Part shown: piece by piece, positions 26,101 through 37,439 of the stretch | Position numbering within the stretch: the first letter of the stretch is position 1 | How the letters are laid out: each line of letters opens with the position of its first letter | Source: Echinostoma caproni | Lineage: Eukaryota > Platyhelminthes > Trematoda > Plagiorchiida > Echinostomatidae | Assembly (NCBI GenBank): GCA_900618425.1 | Contig: UZAN01040301.1 | Coordinates: 7,054-71,053, forward strand | DNA: 64,000 nucleotides | Reading direction: 5' to 3' | The notes under the pieces: model-generated | Databases searched by the model: none | What the model saw: the letters and a program-made list of their open reading frames with translations, nothing else | What the model was told of the DNA's origin: nothing | Made by a program: the position numbers and the translations under genes

Positions 26101-27869
26101 ATCGATCCAACCGTGGACAAGCGAGGAAGATAACGACACATCAAATATCATTTATGTAAGGTCATTCATCGAGCCTATTACTCTGATCGACCCCATATAC
26201 CACTTGGGGTAATAATTTGTCATGTGAGAAAGATGGCATACATTGTTTCCTTTCGGCAATGGGAAGCAAAATTTCACCATACCTCGAGGAAAGTTGGCAA
26301 ATAATTATGGTTCTACCTTTCAGTTCGTAATCTTATGCTTTATTTCTTAAGGATACTCGCAAGAGTTTCTCTGTATACTGTTAATGAAAGTGCAGCTCTC
26401 GATGCTTTTATGGTCATTTACTCACACACGTCATATGCACGAATCTTGAATGGAGAGTCTTATTTTGTTCAGTTATAACCAACCCATTATCTTTGATCAG
26501 TAACCCCGCAGCTCTATTTGTCTCCCAAAATTACCAACTTTTTAATTCCTTGTTCCATCTAATCGTCATTCGAACAAACATTTCAGCTAGACAAGTGCAA
26601 CACAGTTATTCTAGTTCCGCAATACGAAAACAGTCAACTTTGGATTTCAATATTGTGTGAGTAGTATCACATTGTGGTGTCCAGTGGTGTAAACAATCAT
26701 AGTTCGATCACGAATAGATATCAACGAAGTACGGCATGCAAGGCAAACTAATTTTTCATGAGCATCATGGAACAAGCTTTCAGATATCCGGAGAAAGAGC
26801 TGGAAAGAAAACTCACGGGAGTAATTTTAATATGGCGAATTATACGGTGAATGCTTTTCCTGTTTCGGGTCGGAAGTGTAAACTCACACATATCATGTAT
26901 ACATTTGTTATGGATTAGTTTAAGCCAATTTAACTGTTTTCAAAACCAACCTCCAGTTACATTTGATTTTGCTGGAAGAGTTTTATGTTGCATGAATCAG
27001 CTGGGCCGCACAGCCTAGATACTTTAACGAATCAGGTGTACTCAATATCCTTTTGATGAAGTGTCCACTTTTTTCTCTTCCCTTATGCCGTATAAACTTT
27101 TGATCCAGAGCAAAAACCTGCACACCTAAAACGAAAGTCCTAAATGAATTGGACAAGTACAACTGTGAATCATTGCAAACAATCACTCACCTTCCACGGT
27201 TTGGAATGAATGTTCTCGCTTACCCTGCGTTAACTGATAGTCATGGAACAGTCAAGTTGTTCCTCATTCCTCGGCACAACAATCACCAACGTCTCTACCA
27301 TCATCACTATCTGTGCCGGGCTTACAAAATTTCAGGTTGCATTTTACACGAAGGTAAACCGACCCCACGTGCTGTCTATTAGAACGAGGTATTCTATACT
27401 AGAACGCGTATATCGTGAGCTAGTCCATGCCAGCATGTTTTGGGAACATACCTAAATTTTCGAAACCTCACGGATGTAGTTTATCTACAAATCAATCATT
27501 AGCACTCCGTAGAATGATGGCCTCGATGACAATTTATTTACATCTGTTTGATCTTTCAGGACTAAATATGGACAGTGATACGGGGAATTCATCGCACAGC
27601 TGCATGATTCGATCCGCGTGTCATAAGTCGAATGTTCGCCTTAATTAATCCGGTTGGACCCTGTTTAATCACGTCGATGTGTTGAATCTTCGTAGTTATC
27701 ACTCCATTGACCACATGCTTAATAAGGTTGACTGGCTCGAGGATGAGATATTGATAAAATGCAATCTGTAGTCTGTTGTGGATCTCAACTTCACAACCCG
27801 ATTGCACCACTTTTTTCTCAGGAAGTTCTAAAACAATTCCTCATTTGTATTTTCCCTTGCACTATGCAG
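23198..27869 (+). other. USP intron 2 (4.7 kb)
   Basis: Separates GNT from the catalytic Cys. No retroelement domain was recognised. Short open frames here show no motif and no phase-compatible splice pair. A short stretch at 26587-26655 has an acceptor-like TTTCAG and a GTGTGAGT end but no protein similarity I can name. Confidence 0.7.
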
Positions 27870-27972
27870 TGTTATATGTCCGTGATCTTTCAATGCCTTC
27901 GCTTCTCGCCGACTGTTTACTCCATGTTTACAAGCCCGTGGGATATAGGACGTGGTGGAAAGCTATTTGCAA
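27870..27972 (+). CDS. USP deubiquitinase, exon 3: catalytic cysteine
   Basis: Residues 325-358 plus one base. The acceptor is a long pyrimidine-rich tract ending in CTATGCAG, and the exon opens directly on the catalytic Cys codon (Cys325): CYMSVIFQCL, then RFSPTVYSMF. Joined to exon 2 in phase 0 it completes GLMNHGNT-CYMSV, a near-perfect USP Cys box. The usual Asn after CYM is Ser here. The donor GTGAGT leaves phase 1, which matches exon 4. The cysteine would attack the isopeptide bond between ubiquitin and substrate, with a His/Asp box expected further downstream. An intron exactly between Thr and the catalytic Cys is notable. Confidence 0.9.
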
Positions 27973-28739
27973 GTGAGTTGTGGAGTACAAGTTTATGTAG
28001 GACTGGCTTTTATTTACTTGGATCAATTTATATCCACCTCAATAGGCCAATATTCAACTGCCATATGGTAAAATCACGAGTAAATCCACATTTAACCCGC
28101 AGTTAATTGTGAATAAATGATATGGCGAGCAAATGAAATTCAAACACACACGATGTAGCCTGAATCAAAGTTATACATACAAAGTTGTTAAAACTTTTCT
28201 GAAAGAATAGCTAAACAATGTATAAGAAAAACAGCGTAGGCTCTTGTATGAGAGTAAGTAAGTTTGTAATTCAACTGAGTCATACAGGCGAAGATACACT
28301 CTGTAACCACATGGTGCTACTGCCTCTCGATATATATGACCGATAATGAATATAAATATTTTGCGAATAGTCCACATTTCAAACAAAACAACAGGCTAGT
28401 GAACAAGCTCATTTAAGTCACTCGCCAGCGAAGTGGTTTCATTCCTAGCTGAAAAAAATCACACTGGTCATGTAGCCCAGGGCTTCCACCCCCTGATTAA
28501 AGTACGTGAACGATTACAAAGGCAGGTTCGCAGTCGGATGCTAGCCACAGGAAAAGAGGTGTAAATTCGATTGCTAAAGTATAATGATGAGAATAGGCAC
28601 TAATTACGGATCACAAATAAAGGTTGCAACTGAAGCACGGTATTGCACTAGCGATCGTGCGCTGTGATCTCCCGTCATCGATACCCAGGAAAAAGGTCAC
28701 AGAAGTAGTAACGGTTAGCTTATTCCGGAAAATTAATGA

Positions 28740-29245
28740 GATTAAAGAACATGTTCAGTGGAGTTTTGTTGATTATTCAGATCTCCACCAATGACCTGTC
28801 TGTGTTCTTGACGTCTTATAACTTCTGTCTGAACCGCAAGACTTCTGACTTGTTAGTACCTTTTGCTGGTTGTTTGCTGTCCAGGAACTGTAACGCGTCG
28901 ATACCCCGTAGGCCAGGATGACAGCAATAACCCTCCCTCAAAAGAGCTTAGTCTATTTTACTTGCTCTTCTGCTTGGTCTTTACCACGCCATTGGGACAT
29001 TCCCATTAGTAGGTGTTCCAGGAGAATAGAAGTGCTGGTTGCGGTTTTCCGTATCTAGCAACACCGTATCCTCGGACGAGCTTTCTGGGATCTCTTGTGT
29101 AGAATCCTCAGTCGAACTAGGAGGCTCCTTAAAATGTATTTGTTCGATGTGAAATAAATGAACACTCTCACCTGTCAGGTCAGTGATCTCCAATATAGCT
29201 TGTTCAATCTATCAGTTTACCATTTCTCTTGATGATCTCAGGTGG
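28740..29245 (-). repeat. 3' LTR-like end of the gypsy element
   Basis: Aligns in the same orientation with 32840-33310. Shared blocks include a GACTTCTGA / GGCTTCTGA block, TGCTTGGTCTTTACCACGCCA, GACGAGCTTTCTGG-ATCTCTTG, GTGATCTCCAA-ATAG and TTGTTCAA. The copies have diverged well beyond what a recent insertion would show. Exact borders could not be fixed. Confidence 0.65.
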
Positions 29246-29320
29246 TTTCGCCGGAAGTGCACCACGTTATTGGAATCAGCACAAGGTAATGAGAATCGTA
29301 AAACTTCTGCTTCGAACGTT

Positions 29321-30160
29321 TCAGCTACACTTTATTTGGTGATGGCGCGTGCCGCCTTTCGGTATTGCAACAGGAACTTGTCCAAGGGTATCTCCAACTC
29401 TAAAATGTCTTCGAACTTGCAGAAGCAATGGCGCTCTTAAACGATTTTTACCAACTGTTCTCACTGCACCGTTTGAAAAAGGATGACGTGATATGCGCAG
29501 ATGTCGACAAAGAATACTATCTAGTTGAGTTTTTATCTCCGCAACGCAGAACTGCGATCCGTTATCGATGATCAACACTTGTGTAGCTCCTTCTCGACTG
29601 AAATACTTTCGTAGACCCATANNNNNNNNNNNNNNNNNNNNNNNNNNNNNNNNNNNNNNNNNNNNNNNNNNNNNNNNNNNNNNNNNNNNNNNNNNNNNNN
29701 NNNNNNNNNNNNNNNNNNNNNNNNNNNNNNNNNNNNNNNNNNNNNNNNNNNNNNNNNNNNNNNNNNNNNNNNNNNNNNNNNNNNNNNNNNNNNNNNNNNN
29801 NNNNNNNNNNNNNNNNNNNNNNNNNNNNNNNNNNNNNNNNNNNNNNNNNNNNNNNNNNNNNNNNNNNNNNNNNNNNNNNNNNNNNNNNNNNNNNNNNNNN
29901 NNNNNNNNNNNNNNNNNNNNNNNNNNNNNNNNNNNNNNNNNNNNNNNNNNNNNNNNNNNNNNNNNNNNNNNNNNNNNNNNNNNNNNNNNNNNNNNNNNNN
30001 NNNNNNNNNNNNNNNNNNNNNNNNNNNNNNNNNNNNNNNNNNNNNNNNNNNNNNNNNNNNNTTGTGTAGCTCCTTCTCGACTGAAATACTTTCGTAGACC
30101 CATATTAAAAACGATTTAGTCGGTGTAATGGCTAGAAACACCTCCGGTCACTTTGAACAC
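29321..30160 (-). pseudogene. gypsy integrase, interrupted by an N run
   Basis: On the minus strand, FLAITPTKSF, then GLRKYFSREGATQVLIIDNG then SQF, matches the integrase catalytic core (the D of DNGxQF). The N run 29622-30061 lies within GLRKYFSREGATQ. The 43 bases on each side of it are identical, so the run is probably false. Downstream, LRISRHPFSNGAVRTV matches the integrase segment (H-x-PYHPxSNGxxER) with the Glu region degraded. Confidence 0.75.
29622..30061. other. Assembly gap (440 N), probably false
   Basis: The 43 bases at 29579-29621 are identical to 30062-30104, so the two contig ends overlap. Confidence 0.95.
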
Positions 30161-31181
30161 GAATCGAAGAGCACCAGTGTATGATGATGACCGAGCAACG
30201 TTCCACAGAAGTTGATGTGTACGTGCTGCCATGGTATGTGTTGACCATGGTACCCAATTCTTCGACATTGGATTCCGCTTGTGCAGGCACGCTTCGCAGT
30301 TCTTAGCCGTTCAACCGATGTCTTCATCTAGGCCTGGTCACCAACACATTTTTTCGCACCAAAGAATTCATCTGTACCCCTAAATGGTCTGTGTGCAAAT
30401 CATCCAACACTACCTTGCATAGTAAAGGTGAGATGATCAGCCAGCCGTTGCGATATAATACGCCATCAGGTTCTACACTGACTTCTTTCCGGTAGAAATC
30501 TCCGCTTCAGGTCTGGGTGCCAACCTCTCGATAAGGCTGTTATGTCCGTGTGGCACCGCTTGGTGAATTTGCGCAACTCCTCCCGCGATACCGGAGCTCC
30601 TGGTGCAACGAAAAGCACTTTGTGGATGCCGTAAATCAGGATCATCAAGAGGGATAATCATCTTGAAGAATCGTTTTGCCTGAACGGAACACTATATCGT
30701 AACTATAGGCAACCAGTGCAATGTTTCATCGCTGAATCATCGCCATTGTCGTTTTGGAAATCAACTTATGTGGACTGAGTAGGTATTTGGTGATCGATAA
30801 AAATGGTGAAATGCAATCCAAACAGGTGTTTGTGCAGGCATCGGACAGCCGAACCAATGTTTCCTTCAGAGTCTAGAATATCGCTGTCCTGCCGTGTTTT
30901 GCAAGCGAGAGATGCAGACAATCGGACATCCTTCCTGTTCAAGTACGGCACCAATGCCAACATCTGACCCGTCCATAATCAACGTTCGGTGTTTCGCCGA
31001 AGAAAAGGGGGCAATTACTGGTCACTCCGTCATTATCTGGATGATTTCACACTTGGCTGTCCACTTTCACCCTGCTGCCGACTGGGCCTTCGTGGCGAAG
31101 TTCGGGATGAAACTTGAGTAGTATTGGAGACATCCCATGATCTATTTCAGTTGGTGCTGGTCTTCGGTGATTCAAGTTCAT

Positions 31182-31800
31182 TCAAGATATCAGGATCAGG
31201 ACTGTAGACTTTCGAATCAACTGTGAAACCGAAACATTCCAATTCTGGATAACTAAACATGAATTTGAGGACCCGATCGACTCATTCTTTCCATTTTGAG
31301 ACATTATTTTGAGCAAAACGATCAAATAATTTGAGAAGTCTGTCATCGTGTTCAGCCTGCTTTGTACCAAACACAGTAACATCGTCCAGATACGCCAACA
31401 CACCTTCGAGTTTAACACATGACTTCGTCAATGGCTGCCTGGAATATGCCTGATTAAGTATGCAGACCGAACGACAATAAGTTGTATTGATACAGTCCCC
31501 GCGTTTTGTTGATGGTAGTGAATTGCCAGAACTAGAGGAATTGTAAGCCATGCGTCTGCCAAGTCAATTTTTAAAAAGCATGTGGTGCCATACAACGCTT
31601 TCATCAAATCTTCCGGTTCCAGGTTGGAGGTGGCACGCTTTCATCAAATCTTCCGGTTCCAGATTGGTGGTGGCACGCTTTCTCAACCGACGATTTATGG
31701 TCAGCCGATAGTCACCGCAAATTCGTGGTGTTTTACCGTCCCTTTTGATGGCTACCACAATTGTTGTCCACGCGCTTGACGAGTGAAGATACCAACACAC
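31182..31800 (-). pseudogene. gypsy reverse transcriptase, decayed
   Basis: In minus-strand order: TTIVVAIKRDGKTPRICGDY (RT fingers, equivalent to VVVxKKDGKxRxCxDYR), LEPEDLMKA, then in another frame LEGVLAYLDDVTVFG, with YLDD as the catalytic palm motif. Between them a 40-bp tandem duplication (about 31597-31676) shifts the frame. The YLDD aspartates remain, but the ORF is broken. Confidence 0.85.
31597..31676. repeat. 40-bp tandem duplication in gypsy RT
   Basis: The unit begins CGCTTTCATCAAATCTTCCG and is repeated twice with two substitutions. A third start, CGCTTTCTC, follows. The length is not a multiple of three. Confidence 0.92.
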
Positions 31801-32179
31801 TCCATTTTCTTGATGTCATTCAACACACCTTCACGTTGACCATATGGGATCATACGTCGTTTCATGAAGATTAGCTCACCGTCAACTTCCAATTTAATCG
31901 GTTGAACCTTCATGCCTCCAGCATTGTTGGAACATTTTCCTGATAGACTGCACCATCAGTGAAATGTCACCCATCAACCGCAGATTTTGTCCCGTCACAC
32001 CGAGGATTTGCACAGACGTTGGACGGATTTTGGTTTCGGGACAAATCAATGATAATAATTCAGTAGAAGTGTGTCCACAATTATTTTTGTGCTTCACGCC
32101 AGACTGCAGTGTCACATCTTTGTATAAGAATTGTGCACACTGACTTTGAGTCCGTAAGGAAAGCACAAGGCATGTGTCC

Positions 32180-32632
32180 TTATGGGTTGATTGGCTGTTT
32201 GCGTACCCTCCGGACATGGCCAGTTTTTCCACACGGATGGCACTTGGCATTACTGAATCGACAAGTGGAGTGCGAGTGGTAAGCTCCACATGATAAGCAG
32301 GGGTTGATATGTTTCTCGTTATCGTAAGGGTCATGTTGTGGCTTCGATGAGTGTTTGGCCATTGGAGGTCGGATTGGTTTCTGTTTCTGTTGTTGGAAAA
32401 AAGTGACCGATTCACTGGAGGTTGCTTGTGTTAGGTCATCACGTTCCTCAGGGAATGCCAGCTTCTTGAGCAGGGAATAGAGCTCACGGCCGCCAGCAGT
32501 GAGAAACAGAGCTGATTGGATCTGAGGACCACCTTTACGAATACTGCACCACAGCTCAAACAGCTCTACTCATTCCTCGATCTCGGATGAACTGGCATGC
32601 ACGTTCAGTTTTTCAGTAGTTGGTAGCTCCAT
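32180..32632 (-). pseudogene. gypsy gag, decayed
   Basis: The start is read as the ATG at 32632 (MELPTTEKLNVHASSSEIEE). The next codon is TGA where gypsy gag usually has Trp, and coding resumes as VELFELWCSIRKG. Toward the end is CLSCGAYHSHSTC (C-x2-C-x3-H-x4-C), then CHPCGKTGHVRRVR, whose last ligand Cys is replaced by Arg. Zinc knuckles bind the element's RNA. The premature stop and lost ligand mark it as non-functional. Confidence 0.75.
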
Positions 32633-32839
32633 CGCGTGACGTTAATTTGTAATGATTTAAATTTGCACAGATCACGGATTACGAATCATGCATGAGGAAT
32701 TACGGACGCCAAAGAAGCACTGAGTCACACTAGTACTTGCACGACAGCATCCTACGCAACCGAGACGCAATGAAAATACCACAAGAGAAGTAGTTCGTTC
32801 AGTGGAAGAAATCCAGGGGCGGGGGTGGGGGTAAATAAG

Positions 32840-33310
32840 ATGTACCAAAGAAGTTTATTGGTTATCCAGGTATCTACAGATCACGTGCTCATATTCTTGG
32901 TGTCGTACAGCGTCTGTCTGGGCCGCACGGCTTCTGATTCGTCTGTTCAATCGTCCCACGGTTCGTTGTCCAGAAGCTGTAACATGTTGCTTCGTGGTTT
33001 GCGTCACCCCATAAGCTAAGATAACCACAACTCTGCTTCCTCAAAAGAGCCCCGACGATTTGGCTTGCTCTTTTGCTTGGTCTTTACCACGCCAGTGGGG
33101 TGTTCTCGGCGGTAGATGATTCTCTGTACCTGGTATCGTCGTATCACCGGACGAGCTTTCTGGCATCTCTTGCGTGGAATCCTCAATCGAACTAGGAGTC
33201 TCATTGAAATGGATTTGGTCGACATGTCGTCAATGAACTGGCGCATCTATCAGGTCTGTGATCTCCAACATAGTTTGTTCAACGGTGACGATTCCTTCTG
33301 CTGGTCTCCA
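32840..33310 (-). repeat. 5' LTR-like end of the gypsy element
   Basis: Diverged partner of 28740-29245. It sits about 200 bases upstream (minus strand) of the gag start. A TGGATTTCTTCC stretch after the inner edge on the minus strand could be a primer-binding site, but this is uncertain. It could alternatively be the end of a second element. Confidence 0.55.
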
Positions 33311-33915
33311 GCAAAGCTATGCATTTGAATTGGCGATTCATATACCAAATGTTTGCAAATGATCACACAGTAATGTTGCATACAGACTGTCTTTGAATGA
33401 TTGAAGCAGTACCACCCTAATCATAGAAATTGGGAATGAGTATGCCTAATTCATTTATAACGATTGGACATTGAAATTCGTTGGTGGTCACTTGCAGCTA
33501 TGAGTTCATTTTCTTTGTGTATGGACTACAACCTGTGTGCTTTAATGCTGTGATCTGTTCGATTCCAGTGAAATATTCTTTTTGTTGTCCAGTAGAGATA
33601 GTGATTAATGGGAGAAGTGTTATTGATGTTACCATTGGTAGTAGCTCGCTTCCTATAGATAAAAGCAGTATATTCATACTGCCTCTGACAGCGATGCTTT
33701 CCTCGTTCCAGTCCCGGTCACTACACACCTGAACTCCACCAGCCATGCGTATTCCATGACAACGACTGACTACTCCATGTTCCTACAACACCAGCTGTTC
33801 GGATGTCCTATCTGTCAAATGCTAAGTTGATAGTGCGCAAATCTTCATGAACAGACGTATATTACTTTATGACGCACACGAGAAAATGGAGCAACGGAGC
33901 GATCCAAGGTGGTAG

Positions 33916-34035
33916 GCAACAACGATTGTGGTGACCATGAAGAGCAATGGCAAGAGGCCACGGATTTCAGGTGAAGCCACGCTTTGGTTGAGAAATGTGC
34001 AACTACTAAGTTGGAATTGGAGGACTTATTAGGAG
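33916..34035 (+). mobile_element. Sense-strand gypsy RT fragment
   Basis: Translates as ATTIVVTMKSNGKRPRISG and, in another frame, VEKCATTKLELEDLL. Both correspond to TTIVVAIKRDGKTPRICG and LRKRATTNLEPEDLM of the antisense element. It is a separate, inverted insertion or rearranged piece. Confidence 0.75.
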
Positions 34036-34214
34036 AATAGTATGACAGAACTCGTGTTCCCCTAAGATAGACTCAGCGAATTTCCACCTCCGGGTTCCCT
34101 GGTCTCTGAGTGCACACTGTTCGCTATAATCAGCATGTTCCGAGTATTATACCAATGCAGTGCCCTGCCGATTGATTTCAGGTCCTGCTAAGCATATTTG
34201 AAGCAGCCATTAAC

Positions 34215-35430
34215 ATGAAGATCACTGAACTTGAGAGTGTGCTCGGTTTCAGATCAGTTTTTGCAACCATTAACCATGCACTTATGTGCACCGGTTTTGA
34301 ATGCTGTCTGATGGCTTCCCATTTGGATGGAGTGAAGAAAATATCGGAATGTTCAAATCAGTGTCAGAGTAGAAAAAAAGAATTCACTGAGATGAAGTTT
34401 GCAATTATAATGAGTAGACGCATGAGAGCCACATTTTACGACACTCGGCAATATTAACCCGTGTCTCTAAACATTGCTTAAGCGGATCCCGACGTCCCCA
34501 TCCAGTAAGCCTAACGCGGCCTACCTGAGCAAGTCTTCTGATCACTTTTCATACTGTCATGCCAGGTCTGAGTTTGACCACTCTTTACTATTTTCCACTC
34601 AACGTGCCTCAGCAAACAGCACGCACTGTGGTAACCTATATGGTGACATGCGCAGCGCATGCCCCAAACAAAGCAGCCTATAGAGGTCGATCACTTTTTT
34701 CAGTGGGCGACCGCGAATACTCAAAACTCTGCACCTAACCTCTGTAATGCTTTTCCAGTTCCCCACCAGATTGGTGAAATGCAACGCAGACAGCGGTGTT
34801 CAAACACAGCCAGATGTCACGACGGCGCCACTGATGTCCTAATTTGGCAAATGACAATCGTGTCTTCTGTATGCATACAGACGCTTCACCCGTGATGCAT
34901 CCACCGAGTGAGATGTAGCAAGATTTTTCTACTTCCTCTATCACTTCGCCAGTGAGAGTGAGGTTGGGGGCTAGACCAACCTAGTCCTGTAACAACATTT
35001 TGCAATTTGAAGATGCAAAATGGATACCGAACCTGGCTACACTAGCACTCAAACTATCCAGAAAAGCTTGCAACTTACCGGGATATTCACTTAGTAGCAC
35101 GATGTCATCTGCATACTTCGGATCAGACAGCCTACCACCTGGTAGCAAATCGATGCCGCTCTCATCGTGGTTTTTCAAGGATGACTTCTGCAAAGAAGTT
35201 GAACTGAAACGGAGGGAGAATAACCGTGACGAACACCACTTTCCGTGAGCTCGGGCGAAAATGTGCCGTCAGCTCAGACTGGGTTTTGGCTGTTAGTATA
35301 GAGAGGTCCCAAAATTGGAATAAAATTCTTAGGTACACCCTTCAGAGAAGCAGCGCCACAGTAAGCAGAGATCGGCTGAGTTGAAAGCCGCTTTTAGATC
35401 GCGGAGGACAAAAAAGTGGGTCTAGGGTAG
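34215..35430 (-). mobile_element. RTE-type non-LTR retrotransposon, antisense, decayed
   Basis: In minus-strand order: LKAAFNSADLCLLW (palm motif A), then GIDLLPGGRLSDPKYADDIV with the YADD catalytic box, LDSLSASVARFGIHFASSNC, then LRMSPYRLPQCVLF. The leftmost part (34240-34460) is the shared 3' UTR (GCAACCATTAACCATGCAC). The order and sequence match the 10.9-12.2 kb copy, but YADD is retained here. The endonuclease is absent (5' truncation). Frames are broken. Confidence 0.87.
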
Positions 35431-36065
35431 GGGTTTCTATGTTTTAGAATTTGCGGAGGGTGGATCTGTGTAAGGTGAAACTACTTAATTGCCTCACTCA
35501 CGCCTGTCTCATCGAGGCTGGTAATAAGACCCGTAAGACCCATAAGACCATAATAAGGCCCTAATAAGACGGAAAAGACTACTGGCGATAATCGCAGCCT
35601 TCTCCAACTCCCTACACTCCGATCAACCAACGAAAGTCATTTCTCATACCATCTGAGGACGAAGTAGGAGAGCAATTCAAATCAACCAGCTTCTTTTGAG
35701 GGGAAGGATGGTTGTGGTGATCCATAGCTACGAGGTAGGCTCTGGTATTTGAGGCTACGCATTACAGTTCCGTAGTAGCCAATAATAAGCTAGCATGCGA
35801 ACCAATCCTGTTCACTGTGGCATTTTCAGTGATGTTATGAACGGAAGAACACCGAAGCTGAATGACTAAGACCTTTCCTTGTATTTTACTTAAATCGTTT
35901 CGTTTTTTTCAATCATGTATTCGTTCGGCTGCCCCATAATGTAACACCCGAAAAGCGAGATATATGTCAACAAAACAAACGACTCCAGGTAATCACACGG
36001 TTCCGTAGTCGACAAATTTAAGGTTCCATCAAAGCCTCAATTATCACTGAATCTAACAACTTCGT

Positions 36066-36112
36066 GATATATATATATCTATATATACACACACACATAT
36101 ATCTATATATAC
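36066..36112 (+). repeat. TA/CA-rich microsatellite
   Basis: ATATATATAT, then ACACACACAC, then ATATCTATATAT. Adjacent open frames that begin in it are not trusted. Confidence 0.9.
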
Positions 36113-37439
36113 AATTGTGGAACTTTGCTTTTGTACACCTTCTTAATGCACTTAAACAAGCGGCATATTCAACCACCAAGTCATTCAAATGTGTTTTTAT
36201 TGCATTGTTTGCGGTCTTGCATAAGGTGGATGTTTACTTTGTGCAAGAGATTATTTTCAGGAATGTGGATCATTCAATTTCATTCAGTTTTGAAAGTGAG
36301 GAGATGCAGCGGTAACTTCACAGCGTTTTGGATCAACTGCATTTCAGAGACAAAACAAATTCAGATTATTTCGGAACATGAAGTTAGAACCAAATTAAAC
36401 GATTCGAATGCGTTCAAGCCACCAGAGCGGGAAGACATTATTTCATGGTGTCTGAACGTGTAGATGCATAAAAATCGGGACAAGAGAAACGTTTTGTTCT
36501 TTTGTTGCCCGTGGTCGATTATGAGCATGAAATTCTGCTGCTGATAGTCAGTAATGCACATTTGCTGTTAGTTTATACGAGAATAATTCGTTGTTTTGAT
36601 TGAAAGGTGTTTATTTCAGTCTTTCTGTTCTTCTTAGCGTCACCTATTTCCTCGTCCATTTTTTGGTTGATACGTCTCATTGAGTTGTACTGTTCTATCA
36701 TGCAATTTGTTTCCCATTTCCCACCAGTACATTTTCCCGGGATCAGTACCGCTGATACGTTGTATGGGGTTTCAAATAAGTCATTATATTGATCGAAATT
36801 CTGTTTGGCCCAATAAAGTATGCGCGCAGGAAACAGACTGCTTGCGTTTCGCCACACAGGAAGCAGCACTGGTGACCATGTGCGGTCAGTGCATAATTAA
36901 CAACTCTCATTTGTAACCAACATTTTTTGGATAGATTGCTATCAAATGATCAAATTTATGAATTGCGGACGCAACTTTACTCGTTGCATGCTGCGTAGTG
37001 CACTTGCTCGTTGAAGACCGGTTCATCTGATCATTGAATTCAATATTACGACTGATGGATTTTCAGCCCATTTGGCGCGTGATTTTTGACGTGATCGGAA
37101 CGATAATATTAACACTCCAATTACTTCGTTCACTGGACGTAGGGTGACCCGCATACATATTTAGACCCAGTTACCTTTGCCAAACAGTGGACAAACAAAG
37201 TCACTGGACTTCCTACACGGTGACAATAACCTCAAAGAACTGTGCAGTGCATTGCGATAGAGATAGGTTTATAAAACAGGAGTAGATTGAAATACACGCT
37301 TACCGCATCAATATCCAAGAGTTCTTGGATTTTTGCATTCCAATTCATTTATCTCGAGGATAATGGTAGAAAAATAAGCACCGTGTGTAATCCATCTCTC
37401 TGAAAAACTACAGAAATTACAGTAAACGTAAAAATTATC

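Larger units (their letters stand above)
28735..33330 (-). mobile_element. Ty3/gypsy LTR retrotransposon, antisense to the USP gene, decayed
   Basis: From right to left on the minus strand: LTR-like end, leader, gag with a zinc knuckle, protease region, reverse transcriptase (AYLDDVTVFG), RNase H-like segment (RCLHKHLFGLHFTIFIDHQ), integrase (IIDNGSQF), then a second LTR-like end. The order LTR-gag-PR-RT-RH-IN-LTR is that of Ty3/gypsy. The gag type recalls the CsRn1 clade known from flukes; this is inference. Stops, frameshifts, a 40-bp tandem duplication in RT and an N run in integrase show it is not intact. Confidence 0.88.

Noticed and set aside
27825..27972. Longer exon 3 starting at the CTCAG acceptor near 27820
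   Set aside because: It would place LICIFPCTMQ before CYMSV and destroy the Cys box. The acceptor at 27869 gives a perfect join with GNT and the correct phase.
29321..30141. Open frames of 180-260 codons on both strands
   Set aside because: They are open only because they read through 440 Ns. The true content is a broken gypsy integrase.
36573..36869. Minus-strand 98-codon frame as a gene
   Set aside because: No motif, no splice context and no support from neighbours; kept only as a remark under intron 3.
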